DNA from: Bacteroidetes bacterium HGW-Bacteroidetes-16
Lineage (GTDB): Bacteria; Bacteroidota; Bacteroidia; Bacteroidales; F082
Direction of reading: 5' to 3'
Assembly: GCA_002840975.1 (NCBI GenBank)
Contig: PHDN01000032.1
Coordinates: 1 to 33,082 of the forward strand
DNA: 33,082 nucleotides
In this document: positions 1 to 7,773 of the stretch, in pieces
How positions within the stretch are numbered: the first letter of the stretch is position 1
How the letters are laid out: each line of letters starts with the position of its first letter
Notes under the pieces: model-generated
Told to the model about the DNA's origin: nothing
Database searches by the model: none
Seen by the model: the letters and a program-made list of their open reading frames with translations, nothing else
Position numbers and translations under genes: made by a program

Positions 1-351
1 ATTGTCATTTCATTGATTTTCCTCTCACAAACAGGTTGTAAAAAGATCATTGACGATGCCATCAGCTGCACTACAGAATCGTTCTTTTTATATATAGAAG
101 GAGATGTGGATGCCAGCAACCTCAAGTTATTTCATTTCACATTTGTAAATTCTGACACATCAGGCGATTATATCCTGGACAACCAAATAAAATGGGATTT
201 TGGCGACGGCGTTACAGAAACCTCTCAGGGCTTAACCATCGACCACACCTACGCATCCACGGGAAGTTATACCGCCAAAGCAAGCTAGACCCTGCACAAG
301 GGAAGCAGTTCCTGTTCAAGCTATAAAGAAAAAGCCATCAATGTGAATTAG
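1..351 (+). pseudogene. PKD-domain lipoprotein, 5'-truncated by window and interrupted by an in-frame stop
   Basis: The reading frame is open from base 1, so the true start lies outside the window. The first residues read as the end of a lipoprotein signal peptide (hydrophobic stretch, then Q-T-G-C-K-K). A PKD-type fold follows, with the hallmark W-D-F-G-D-G near position 200 and H-T-Y near 245. A TAG at 286-288 stops the frame, but the next 20 codons in the same frame (289-348) continue the expected last PKD strand and end in a second TAG at 349-351. This looks like one nonsense change in an otherwise intact C-terminus rather than a natural end. Alternatives are a sequencing error or a protein that tolerates the loss of its last strand. 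The next gene is convergent, 12 bases away. The ligand is unknown; PKD lipoproteins are usually surface-exposed. Confidence 0.6.
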
Positions 352-363
352 CACATCGGGGAA

Positions 364-1233
364 TCAAAAAGACCTTAAGATCGACTTTACCGAACCCAGG
401 TAGCCGCCGCCAAACAGGTTGACGTGTACCATCAATGGATATAAGTTGCAGTAATCCACCCGTTTTCTCCACCCGTTTTCCAATGGAAAGGTGGAATGAT
501 ATGCCTCATAAAATTGGGAACTAAACCCGCCAAACAACTGGCTCATTGCCAAATCCATTTCACGGTGACCAAAATAAACCGCCGGATCGATGATTACCGG
601 TTCTCCCTGATTTCCACTCATAAAATTCCCGCTCCACAAATCGCCATGTAACAAAGCAGGTGGCTCGGTTGGAAATAGCTGGTCAAGCTGATGATAAAAT
701 CGCTGAAAAGCACGCGAAACCTCTGAATCCACATGACCTTGATCGCGTGCCTGTTTTAATTGCGGCTCCAGTCTTTCTTCCCTGAAAAAGTCAGCCCAGG
801 TTTCATGTGCGTTGTTGTGCTGAATCAGCGAACCAATGTAATTGTCGTGATCGAGTCCAAATGTCGGGTTCGAATGTCGGTGCAAATCCGCCAGCTGTTC
901 ACCGAATTGAGGCCAGAAGTTTGAAGTCTGAGGCCTGCTTTCGATAAAGGAAAGCAACAAAAAGGAATCATTCCCGGCCTCACCAAAGGCTACAATATCC
1001 GGAACCGAAAGCGTTTGGGTAGCCGAAAGCATTTTCAAACCCAGTGCTTCTTTTTCAAACATCCGGGGATAACGGCTGGCCGAATTTACCTTAACAAAGA
1101 AATATCCTACGCTTGTCTCCAATCGGAAGGCATCGTTGATGGAGCCTCCGCCAACAGAAGAAATTGCGTGAATCCGAACCGGTTTCGCGGAATGCTTTGT
1201 AAGTATCTTTTCGACTTCATTTTGCCAATACAT
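364..1233 (-). CDS. Fructosamine/ketosamine-3-kinase family protein (APH fold)
   Basis: 289 residues, the usual length for bacterial fructosamine kinase-like proteins. Seen in the sequence: a nucleotide-binding lysine in F-F-V-K-V near residue 48, the catalytic-loop signature H-G-D-L-W-S-G-N at 196-203, and a metal-binding D-P-A-V-Y-F-G-H-R-E-M-D segment from 216, all typical of the aminoglycoside phosphotransferase fold in its fructosamine-kinase branch. Family members phosphorylate sugar-amine adducts on proteins or small molecules so that glycation is reversed; the exact substrate here is not shown. It is cytoplasmic, with no signal peptide. The start is an ATG at 1231-1233. The downstream neighbour is convergent and no functional partner is adjacent. 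The family call is strong, the substrate open. Confidence 0.85.
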   Translation of the reverse strand: MYWQNEVEKILTKHSAKPVRIHAISSVGGGSINDAFRLETSVGYFFVKVNSASRYPRMFEKEALGLKMLSATQTLSVPDIVAFGEAGNDSFLLLSFIESRPQTSNFWPQFGEQLADLHRHSNPTFGLDHDNYIGSLIQHNNAHETWADFFREERLEPQLKQARDQGHVDSEVSRAFQRFYHQLDQLFPTEPPALLHGDLWSGNFMSGNQGEPVIIDPAVYFGHREMDLAMSQLFGGFSSQFYEAYHSTFPLENGWRKRVDYCNLYPLMVHVNLFGGGYLGSVKSILRSF

Positions 1234-1290
1234 AAACTACTTTCTCAGTCCATTACAAAGTAACAGCTTTTAGTGATAAGAGGCAAGCCG

Positions 1291-1875
1291 CTATCGCTGG
1301 CTAAGCGGGTCGGAAAGGTAATCGCCCAGGGAAGAGGTCTGACTGACAATATCTGCCGTGATGGCCCTGGCTGAAATGGTAGCCCCCGAAATGGCCTGAA
1401 TTTCATCCCCAACGGTGAGTTCCTGATGTGGTCGAATTCCTACAAACTGTCGGAGCCAACCCTTGCTCATCACTTCATGTCCTCTGGTTGCCTGGTAGTT
1501 AAAGATTCTTACCCGCAACACTTCGCCTTGTAACGACAGTATCATAAAGTAATCGAAAAATTCGAAAGGCTGTTGATCAATACTGATGGAGGCATCGCAG
1601 CCACCGGCCCGGCAACTTTCAACCCGGTTTACCAATACATAACCCATCGGTTGACCTTCCTGTTCGATGCTAAACAAACTGGCTCCCTCGAAACCGGGGA
1701 TTGGTTTTGTCAGTTCAACCAGTTGCGACGACTTGGTGTTCATCAGCCTGACCACTTCTGTGTCAATTTTGGAAAGTGGAATTTCAAATCCTTTCTTATT
1801 GTGAAATGACATGATGAGCAATCCTGCCAAAGGCAAAAGTATCCAACTAAAAATCGATGTGTATTTCATGGTCAT
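1291..1875 (-). CDS. FMN-binding domain protein, membrane-anchored, probably flavinylated
   Basis: 194 residues with an N-terminal hydrophobic anchor (about 9-23) and an exported C-terminal domain. Near the C-terminus lies D-E-I-Q-A-I-S-G-A-T-I-S (157-168), the motif on which ApbE attaches FMN to the threonine (T166) in NqrC/RnfG-type domains. The protein probably carries a covalent flavin facing the periplasm or surface and moves electrons. A C-R-A-G-G-C pair sits near residues 88-93. The gene begins 6 bases after the outer-membrane barrel gene ends, so the two are very likely co-transcribed. A second ATG two codons downstream (1867-1869) is an equally good start. Its electron donor and acceptor are not in this window, and no ApbE gene is seen nearby. 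Confidence 0.75.
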   Translation of the reverse strand: MTMKYTSIFSWILLPLAGLLIMSFHNKKGFEIPLSKIDTEVVRLMNTKSSQLVELTKPIPGFEGASLFSIEQEGQPMGYVLVNRVESCRAGGCDASISIDQQPFEFFDYFMILSLQGEVLRVRIFNYQATRGHEVMSKGWLRQFVGIRPHQELTVGDEIQAISGATISARAITADIVSQTSSLGDYLSDPLSQR

Positions 1876-1881
1876 TGATGA

Positions 1882-3090
1882 TTAAAACCAGATGGCTATA
1901 CCTGCGTCAAAAGCCTGGCTATAACTCTCTGAGGATTTTGGTTTTATTAACTGGACATCAGCTTTGACAACCACTCCAGACACAATGGTCCAGTCGATGC
2001 CACCGGTAATCACCTCCTTTTGATAGTCTTCATTCTTAACGAATCCTTCTGCCACTGAAGCCTGGGTGTTGTATGCCGAGTATCTCACAAATGGGACCAA
2101 TTCTGTTTTAGTGAATTTCGCCCTATAAAATAAGTTGTAAGCCACTTCGGCATAGTAACCGACCATGGTACTTCCCAAATCATTGTTAACGCCATTTGAA
2201 GCAGTAAACAGATTGTATTCCAATGCATTGCCAATCCATGTGTGATAAAACTGCCCTCGTATTTCCAACGCTTTACGTTGGTAACGGATATCCACTCCCA
2301 ACATTTTTACAGAAACCACCGATGAATCGGCTCTGGCGATATCGGTTTGATCATCCCGGCTGAGGCTTTTGAACAGGGAGGATTGCGTTTGTCCGGCATA
2401 GGCCGACAGACCTAAATTCAGTCCGAGTAATCCATAATATTCGGCTCTAATAGCCAGACCGGGCTTTAGCATGATGGATTCGGCGCCCTTTTGCCGACCC
2501 TTGCGCAGGCCATTTTTACCCGATAACTGGGCTGTACCATTATAGCTGCTAAATCCGTTCATCAGATAAGCCTGATAACGCATGGCCATTTCGGGGATGA
2601 TTCCCGTAAAACCTATTCCGATTTCACGCCATGTGGTGGGCACAATATTGGCATCGATCAACGGACGCTCCACGCCGTGATAATTGGTCGGTTCATGGTA
2701 TTCGTTTATAATGCCCATGGGAACCAACATCAAACCGGCCCGCACCTGCAAATAATGAGCGAATGAGTAATTTAAAAAGGCTTGTTCTATATATATTTCC
2801 TGCACATGCTCCACTTCAATTTCGGATACAAGACTGAGTTTGTCGGAAAATCGATAGCCAAACATAAGCACCAACCGATGGACGTCAAGATTCCCGTTTT
2901 GAAGTGTGTTGTTGCCAAACGGCTGATTGTAATCGATCTGGCCATAACCGCCAAACGAGAGGCTTCTATCGCTTTTTAATAAATTTGAAACTGTATTGGA
3001 CAGGCCGTATTCTGCATTTTGAGCCTGGGCAGTGAACAGGAAGGTAAATGAAATGGCCATGATCAGTGTGAGGCTTTTCCAGTATTTCAT
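1882..3090 (-). CDS. Outer-membrane beta-barrel (porin-like) protein
   Basis: 402 residues with a clear signal peptide (K-Y-W-K then a hydrophobic core, cleavage after A-Q-A near residue 23). The mature part has alternating amphipathic strands rich in Y, G and F and ends in A-I-W-F, a terminal aromatic residue as expected for a Bam-inserted barrel. The size and the early S-F-G-G-Y-G-Q-I-D-Y segment resemble Bacteroidota porins related to phosphate-selective porin O/P, but substrate specificity cannot be read. It is first in a two-gene unit with the FMN-binding protein 6 bases downstream, which suggests a shared job such as electron transfer or uptake coupled to redox; that part is inference. 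A TAnnTTTG box lies about 28 bases upstream of the ATG. Confidence 0.75.
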   Translation of the reverse strand: MKYWKSLTLIMAISFTFLFTAQAQNAEYGLSNTVSNLLKSDRSLSFGGYGQIDYNQPFGNNTLQNGNLDVHRLVLMFGYRFSDKLSLVSEIEVEHVQEIYIEQAFLNYSFAHYLQVRAGLMLVPMGIINEYHEPTNYHGVERPLIDANIVPTTWREIGIGFTGIIPEMAMRYQAYLMNGFSSYNGTAQLSGKNGLRKGRQKGAESIMLKPGLAIRAEYYGLLGLNLGLSAYAGQTQSSLFKSLSRDDQTDIARADSSVVSVKMLGVDIRYQRKALEIRGQFYHTWIGNALEYNLFTASNGVNNDLGSTMVGYYAEVAYNLFYRAKFTKTELVPFVRYSAYNTQASVAEGFVKNEDYQKEVITGGIDWTIVSGVVVKADVQLIKPKSSESYSQAFDAGIAIWF

Positions 3091-3117
3091 AGTTCGATAA
3101 TTTAACTTTTATACTGG

Positions 3118-3125
3118 CAAAACTA
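3118..3125 (-). promoter_or_regulatory. Candidate -7 element for the porin/FMN-binding operon
   Basis: On the minus strand this reads TAGTTTTG, matching the Bacteroidota -7 consensus TAnnTTTG, and would give a leader of roughly 20 bases before the ATG at 3090. No good TTG element is seen at the matching upstream distance, so the call rests on the -7 box alone. Confidence 0.4.
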
Positions 3126-3204
3126 CAGGGGATCATGAATCGCTTGACTACCTATATTCGGGTATTTTTATGGTGGTGGGTAAGAGTTGATACAATAATA
3201 CGTG

Positions 3205-3234
3205 TTGGATGATTTCAAAATCAGGTTAACTTTG
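3205..3234 (+). promoter_or_regulatory. Candidate Bacteroidota housekeeping promoter for the GtrA gene
   Basis: TTG at 3205-3207, 19 bases, then TAACTTTG at 3227-3234. Both elements and the spacing fit the Bacteroidota primary-sigma promoter. The predicted transcript start near 3241 leaves a short leader before the TTG start codon at 3264, which supports that start because no ATG or GTG lies upstream in frame before the stop at 3210-3212. Confidence 0.6.
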
Positions 3235-3263
3235 CCGCCAAGTTTTTACTTACTTCATCAGGT

Positions 3264-3776
3264 TTGAAGAATCCTAAGCACGACAATTTAATAATCCGGA
3301 CCATCCGTTGGTTTTATCCGCCTTTCAGGAAGTTTATTCCTCCTGAAACATTTCGCTACGCCGCCACTGGAGGATTCAACACGACGCTTGACATTTTTCT
3401 GTATTTTGTTTTTTACAATTTTATTCTCGACAAGCAAATCGTTAACCTGGGTTTTATAGCCATTAGTCCCTACATCGCGGCTTTTATTTTTGTCTTCCCC
3501 ATCACTTTTTCCACCGGATTTTTGTTGTCGAAATACGTTACCTTTCTGGATTCGCCATTGCGGGGCAAAACCCAACTGACCCGTTATGGCATATCGGTGG
3601 TGGGGAGCATTCTGCTCAACTACATTTGTTTAAAGGTCTTTGTGGAGTATTTTTATATCTGGCCCACGGTTTCAAAAATTCTTACCACCGTTGTCGTGAT
3701 CATATACAGTTATGTCATACAGCGGCATTTCACCTTTAAAACAGGTGGAAATCAAAGGAAGTTAAGCAATCCTTAA
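3264..3776 (+). CDS. GtrA-like flippase-family membrane protein
   Basis: 170 residues with four predicted transmembrane segments (roughly 35-55, 68-90, 108-128, 135-155). The opening F-R-Y-A-A-T-G-G-F-N-T-T-L-D, a conserved-looking S-K-Y-V-T-F-L after the second segment and the terminal Q-R-H-F-T-F-K are characteristic of GtrA family proteins. These take part in moving undecaprenyl-phosphate-linked sugars across the inner membrane for surface polysaccharide or teichoic-acid glycosylation. The start is a TTG: no ATG is available upstream in frame, and the promoter just before it fixes the region. The gene is divergent from the porin operon. No glycosyltransferase partner is adjacent, so the sugar is unknown. 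Confidence 0.8.
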   Translation: MKNPKHDNLIIRTIRWFYPPFRKFIPPETFRYAATGGFNTTLDIFLYFVFYNFILDKQIVNLGFIAISPYIAAFIFVFPITFSTGFLLSKYVTFLDSPLRGKTQLTRYGISVVGSILLNYICLKVFVEYFYIWPTVSKILTTVVVIIYSYVIQRHFTFKTGGNQRKLSNP

Positions 3777-3872
3777 ACCGTTAAAAAATTGTTTTTCAGG
3801 AAAAATCAGTCTGTCTGAATTTCTGATTTTCAATAAATTAATATGGATTTAACCTGATATTTCGTATTCTGG

Positions 3873-5303
3873 TTACTTTTGATTCAGGTACTTTTTTGAA
3901 AGGTTATCATATACCGAAAACAGTTCGGTGGTACGACCATCCTTATCGAACAATCCGCTTCTGAAATTGAGCGGTTCCCAGATGCAGGCACCCTTCCCCA
4001 TGTTGTCAGGGATATTAAACGCGATGTCGTGTACCTCTTTTTTGTAATCTGAATATTCAACCACATTTACAGGCTTGTTATACCGTTTGGCAAGATCCGT
4101 CAGGTTTTGGTTTAAATCGTTGAGCGTTCCATGCCAGCGCGGATAATACGATAATCCGATGATATCGAAATGCACGCCACGTGCGATCATGTTGTCGAGC
4201 CAAAACACCGCTTCCTCATTTTGTCCGCCCAAAGCGATGTGCATCATCACAGGCACGTTGGGATCAACAGCTTCAACCCCAGCCACACCGGCTTTCAGCA
4301 AACCGGCAAGCTGATCGGGATGGTCAATATGTCCTTCGGGCCAAAGCATTCCATGATTTATTTCGTTTCCAATCTGGACCATGTCGGGAGGCGTACCTTG
4401 TTTTTCGAGGGCCATCATTACATGCGTAGTGTACTCTTTTACTGAATCTTTCAGCGTTTCAAAGTCGAGATTGGCCCAACTTTGAGGTTTAAATTGTTGT
4501 TGCGGATCGGCCCAATAATCGCTGTAATGAAAATCGAGAAGGAACTTCATCCCCGCTTTTTTAATCCTATTGGCCATTTCAAGTGTGTAAGGCAATCCAC
4601 AATATCCCTGTTCAGGAGAATATCCATTTTCCGTTTCAGGATTGACAAATATCCGCAGACGGATGGTATTCAACCCATGTTCCCGCAGCAACCCGATGGC
4701 ATCCTTTTCAACGCCTTTGTCCAAAAATTTAAGGCCCTGATCTTCAATCTGCGGTAGAAACGAAATGTCGGCACCCATCATCCTGTCGATTTCCTTAGTA
4801 GTGGGAGGAAGCTGATCAGCAGTAGGTTTCATCATCACAAAGTCGGCGGGAAGTGTGTGAATTTCATGTGCGCCGGGCCAGAGTTTTCCGGAACGGGCTT
4901 CTACTTTTACCTTTCCAGGTTGCGTACCTGCCACAAACAACAGGTTTGACTCACCGTTTTCCAGGATGAGTTCGGTAAACGAAGCCCCTGAAGTATCGGT
5001 CTGCATCACCAGATCACTTCCATCCAGGGCTGTAACCCTGCCATCGCCCGAAACAAATAGCTTAATTGGGTTGGTAACAGAGGTGATCTCCCGGTTGAGA
5101 CTGTCGGTAATGGCAATCCGCAAACGATCATGATCCCTTCCGTTCGCCAGCAAGGTTGTGCTGTAACTGGTCAACATCACCGATACAGGTGCGCCTGTTT
5201 TAACCTGGCTGACGGAACTATAATCGATAGGATTTGTTGTTGGAGAACTGCATTGAACCATCAGGGCGATCGCAATAAACGCGAGCAATAGGTTAGTTTT
5301 CAT
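3873..5303 (-). CDS. GH53 endo-beta-1,4-galactanase lipoprotein with N-terminal Ig-like domain
   Basis: 476 residues. The hydrophobic N-terminus leads to C18 in a degenerate lipobox (L-M-V-Q-C), so it is probably a lipoprotein. Residues ~35-150 form an Ig/Big-like domain resembling the N-terminal domain found in some glycoside hydrolases. Residues ~173-476 are the catalytic GH53 barrel: G-A-D-I-S-F-L-P near 177, T-I-R-L-R-I-F near 213-219, the acid/base region Q-I-G-N-E-I-N (E314) and the likely nucleophile region V-N-V-V-E-Y (E416). GH53 enzymes cut beta-1,4-galactan side chains of pectin (arabinogalactan type I). No SusC/SusD pair or other glycosidase is adjacent, so this is a lone enzyme rather than part of a visible utilization locus. 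The upstream region holds an inverted repeat and a 33-base palindrome. Confidence 0.88.
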   Translation of the reverse strand: MKTNLLLAFIAIALMVQCSSPTTNPIDYSSVSQVKTGAPVSVMLTSYSTTLLANGRDHDRLRIAITDSLNREITSVTNPIKLFVSGDGRVTALDGSDLVMQTDTSGASFTELILENGESNLLFVAGTQPGKVKVEARSGKLWPGAHEIHTLPADFVMMKPTADQLPPTTKEIDRMMGADISFLPQIEDQGLKFLDKGVEKDAIGLLREHGLNTIRLRIFVNPETENGYSPEQGYCGLPYTLEMANRIKKAGMKFLLDFHYSDYWADPQQQFKPQSWANLDFETLKDSVKEYTTHVMMALEKQGTPPDMVQIGNEINHGMLWPEGHIDHPDQLAGLLKAGVAGVEAVDPNVPVMMHIALGGQNEEAVFWLDNMIARGVHFDIIGLSYYPRWHGTLNDLNQNLTDLAKRYNKPVNVVEYSDYKKEVHDIAFNIPDNMGKGACIWEPLNFRSGLFDKDGRTTELFSVYDNLSKKYLNQK

Positions 5304-5342
5304 GGCATCACATATTTATAATAAGAAAAAGCGGCTTTTGAA

Positions 5343-5363
5343 CCGGGTTGTGATTAAACCCGG
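5343..5363. repeat. 7-bp inverted repeat upstream of the GH53 gene
   Basis: CCGGGTT, 7-base spacer, AACCCGG, centred about 50 bases upstream of the GH53 ATG. It is GC-rich in an otherwise AT-rich stretch. It could be an operator or a leader hairpin; no matching copy is obvious elsewhere in the window. Confidence 0.4.
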
Positions 5364-5414
5364 AGTTAAAATTCCGCTATAAAAGTACAATAAACTTTTA
5401 TTCTTTAAAAGAGC

Positions 5415-5447
5415 AACTTTTCCAAAGTTTGAAACTTTGGAAAAGTT
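5415..5447. repeat. 33-base perfect palindrome (16-bp arms, 1-base centre)
   Basis: Arm AACTTTTCCAAAGTTT (5415-5430), centre G, then its exact complement (5432-5447). It lies between the 3' end of the oxidoreductase gene and the 5' end of the GH53 gene, both on the minus strand. It can act as a hairpin terminator or be a dispersed REP-like intergenic element. No long T-run follows, so a standard terminator is not certain. Confidence 0.7.
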
Positions 5448-5525
5448 ATAAAAGTGAAATTCCCAATGAATGGAAAAAGGCTTCCATATTGTAACATTAA
5501 TGCCCGGATGTGATGAAGATTACTC

Positions 5526-6185
5526 TTAAACCGATCCCAATGCTTCAATTTTGTCAGAGGTAAACACCTGCGAATTCGGTTTGGAATTGGCCAGATGCAC
5601 CATGGCACGGGCAATTTTGTCTGCCTCAATAAGCCTGTATTTTCTTAATTTTCCAACGAGCAATGGCTGAATCAATTTCGCGATAGCCATTCCGATTCTT
5701 TCTCCTGGTCGGTTTTCATTCCGGTCTCCTCCAATAAATGAAGGCCTTAAAATATAGGTGTTTGGTATATTCTTCGATAAAACAGCCTGCTCCATTTCCC
5801 CCTTCGTCTTGTTATAGAAGAGGTTGCTCCCGGGATTGGCCCCCATGGATGAAATCACCAAAAAGGTATCAATCTTGTTTTTTGAACAAAGTTGTGCTGC
5901 GGCAACCGGAATTCCGAAATCTATGTTGCGGTACATCGACCTGTCAGGCGTTTTTTTGGCAGTAGTTCCAATGCAACAATACACTTCGTGACCTGTAAAT
6001 TCCTTTTTAAATTGATTTAACCGCAGTATATCGCCAATAAATTCAGTTACTTTTGGATGTGTTTGTCCAATGCTTTTCCTGTTGAATATTACAATTGAAT
6101 CGTATCTTTCGTCAGCGATTAACTGATTTAACAGCAAGTTTCCTGTTAAACCGGAGGCTCCAAGTATGATGGCGGTTTTTTTCAT
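5526..6185 (-). CDS. NAD(P)-binding Rossmann oxidoreductase (SDR-like, HTATIP2-type)
   Basis: 219 residues from the ATG at 6183-6185; an ATG six codons upstream (6203) is possible but less likely because the protein then begins with an unneeded basic leader. The N-terminus K-K-T-A-I-I-L-G-A-S-G-L-T-G is a G-x-x-G-x-x-G dinucleotide-binding loop. F-N-R-K at the end of strand 2 suggests NADP preference. V-I-S-S-M-G-A and a downstream Y-N-K-T-K-G-E form the S...Y-x-x-x-K pattern seen in atypical SDRs, and I-L-R-P-S-F-I-G-G is typical of the HTATIP2/YwnB group. The substrate is unknown. The region between it and queD (85 bases) shows no clear promoter. Confidence 0.75.
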   Translation of the reverse strand: MKKTAIILGASGLTGNLLLNQLIADERYDSIVIFNRKSIGQTHPKVTEFIGDILRLNQFKKEFTGHEVYCCIGTTAKKTPDRSMYRNIDFGIPVAAAQLCSKNKIDTFLVISSMGANPGSNLFYNKTKGEMEQAVLSKNIPNTYILRPSFIGGDRNENRPGERIGMAIAKLIQPLLVGKLRKYRLIEADKIARAMVHLANSKPNSQVFTSDKIEALGSV

Positions 6186-6270
6186 GGGTTTTCTGCTTTT
6201 CAAGAGTTAGAATCATTTCTTGTGTGATCATGTTGTCACTTTAAACTATCCGGGCAAAGCCGCGCGATCA

Positions 6271-6735
6271 TTAAAAAGTGGAATTATCCTCCGCGTACCA
6301 TTCAGCAAAGGAAGTAACTGTTTCGCGCAGAAGTAAATAGACTAATTTCACTTCTTTCGGGAGTTGAATTCTAATCCGTTCGGCCATATCGGCTATCATC
6401 ATTTCGCTGGTAGGCTGATAGGGCAACAGGATCACTTTTTCGAAGTTTCCACGTAGTTCTTCGATGAGTTTTGCCGGCATTTGATCACTCAACACCAGTG
6501 CATGATCGAACTCATCGATAACAGCATTGCGAACAATTTTTTTCAAATCACCAAAGTCTAACACCATGCCGAACTTGGGATTGTTTTTATCGGTGATGGG
6601 AGTACCCGAGAGCGTTACCCGCAATTCGTACGAATGCCCGTGAATATTTCGGCAAGGGCCATCATATCCCATGAGGGCATGAGCCATCTCAAATTTGAAT
6701 TCTTTTGTGATGCGAATTACCGGATCTTTTTTCAT
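6271..6735 (-). CDS. queD: 6-carboxy-5,6,7,8-tetrahydropterin synthase family (QueD-like)
   Basis: 154 residues. Zinc ligands are visible as H19 (F-E-M-A-H-A) and H32/H34 (I-H-G-H-S-Y), with the catalytic cysteine C28 in G-P-C-R-N just before them and H78 in E-F-D-H-A-L. A conserved E in L-R-E-T-V near residue 137 completes the active site. QueD converts dihydroneopterin triphosphate to carboxytetrahydropterin in queuosine and preQ0 synthesis. The other queuosine genes are absent here. The gene starts 2 bases after the endonuclease gene stops, so translation is probably coupled even though the functions are unrelated. A 6-pyruvoyl-tetrahydropterin synthase role is the alternative. Confidence 0.85.
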   Translation of the reverse strand: MKKDPVIRITKEFKFEMAHALMGYDGPCRNIHGHSYELRVTLSGTPITDKNNPKFGMVLDFGDLKKIVRNAVIDEFDHALVLSDQMPAKLIEELRGNFEKVILLPYQPTSEMMIADMAERIRIQLPKEVKLVYLLLRETVTSFAEWYAEDNSTF

Positions 6736-6737
6736 GA

Positions 6738-7763
6738 CTAAAGCGTTAATTTTACCACTTTTAACTGACGAACCTGCCGCCCGTTCTGATCGAGGATATT
6801 GACTACATAAATGCCACCGGAAACAATACTTAAATCAACTTCGGCACTTTTTCCTGACAGACTTCCCTGACTGACCAAATTCCCATAAACCGAAATCACC
6901 CTATATGAACAAAGTTCCTCACTAGCTGCGATGGTAAGAAGTCCTGATGTGGGATTGGGGTACGCAACAATTTGCGAATAGTCAACCACAGGTACGTTGC
7001 TGGGATCTCCCCAAATGGCATCCACATACTCCGGATGGTCGATAAACGGATTTCGGTTGTGCTGATAATCGTAATAGATTACGTTGTTGCGGTTGTTTTC
7101 AAAATCATCAGGCGGGTCTTGAAGGTTCCATTGAATCAATACCGAAAGTTTTCCATGTTCGGGAGCCGGAGAGGTATTTACCCTGTCAACCACCTCCAGG
7201 TCAGGCTCACCATTGCCACCTTCATAGCGGGTAGCCATGTAAAAAATCATCCGGGCCACATCGCCTTTTACGGCATCGCGCGGTTCAAACGAATCATTGT
7301 CAACAAAACAGCCGGGAGCTTCTGCCACCGCACTGCCTCCCATATCGAAATCCAGGTTTCCACGTGTACTGTTGACTGATACATCTGTTGGCCGGATGTG
7401 GTGCGCATCGGTACCAGCCGGAGGCGTTGTGCCAAAATCACCATGCGACTTGGCCCATACATGTTCCCGGTTCCAATCGTTTGAATTGCCACCAAAGGTA
7501 CTTTTTGCCTGCGAACGTCCTGTATACAATAGGATTACATTGTTGCTGTTATTGGGATCTTCATCTGTATTCTTCAGTATAAAATCACGTAAATCGTTGT
7601 AAGAATAAGGAGTATGGTTTTTGATTATGTTATGAAGTTGCAGTTTAAGCGCATCACCAGTAAGACCTTCTGCATCATCGTAATAACCCGCAGGGATTTG
7701 TGCAAAAATCTGAATCGAAAATGCAAGAAGAATAAACAGTAGCGTGATTGAATTTCTTTTCAT
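6738..7763 (-). CDS. Secreted endonuclease I family nuclease with T9SS type A sorting domain
   Basis: 341 residues from the ATG at 7761-7763; an ATG seven codons upstream would overlap the previous gene and put polar residues before the signal peptide (K-R-N-S then a hydrophobic core, cleavage after F-A-Q). The middle is an endonuclease I (EndA/BsnA-type) domain: W-N-R-E-H-V-W-A-K-S-H, then D-A-H-H-I-R-P, the His/Asn catalytic and Mg-binding region, and a later K-G-D-V-A-R-M-I-F-Y. The last ~80 residues, opening with A-Y-P-N-P-T-S-G, form a type A T9SS sorting domain, so the enzyme is exported and probably surface-anchored or released to degrade external DNA or RNA. It sits between an MntP-like gene (10 bases upstream) and queD (2 bases downstream). 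Confidence 0.87.
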   Translation of the reverse strand: MKRNSITLLFILLAFSIQIFAQIPAGYYDDAEGLTGDALKLQLHNIIKNHTPYSYNDLRDFILKNTDEDPNNSNNVILLYTGRSQAKSTFGGNSNDWNREHVWAKSHGDFGTTPPAGTDAHHIRPTDVSVNSTRGNLDFDMGGSAVAEAPGCFVDNDSFEPRDAVKGDVARMIFYMATRYEGGNGEPDLEVVDRVNTSPAPEHGKLSVLIQWNLQDPPDDFENNRNNVIYYDYQHNRNPFIDHPEYVDAIWGDPSNVPVVDYSQIVAYPNPTSGLLTIAASEELCSYRVISVYGNLVSQGSLSGKSAEVDLSIVSGGIYVVNILDQNGRQVRQLKVVKLTL

Positions 7764-7773
7764 GTATAAACAT

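Noticed and set aside
6972-7602. Long plus-strand open frames opposite the endonuclease I gene
   Set aside because: They are antisense shadows of a well-supported gene with domain motifs and a T9SS signal.
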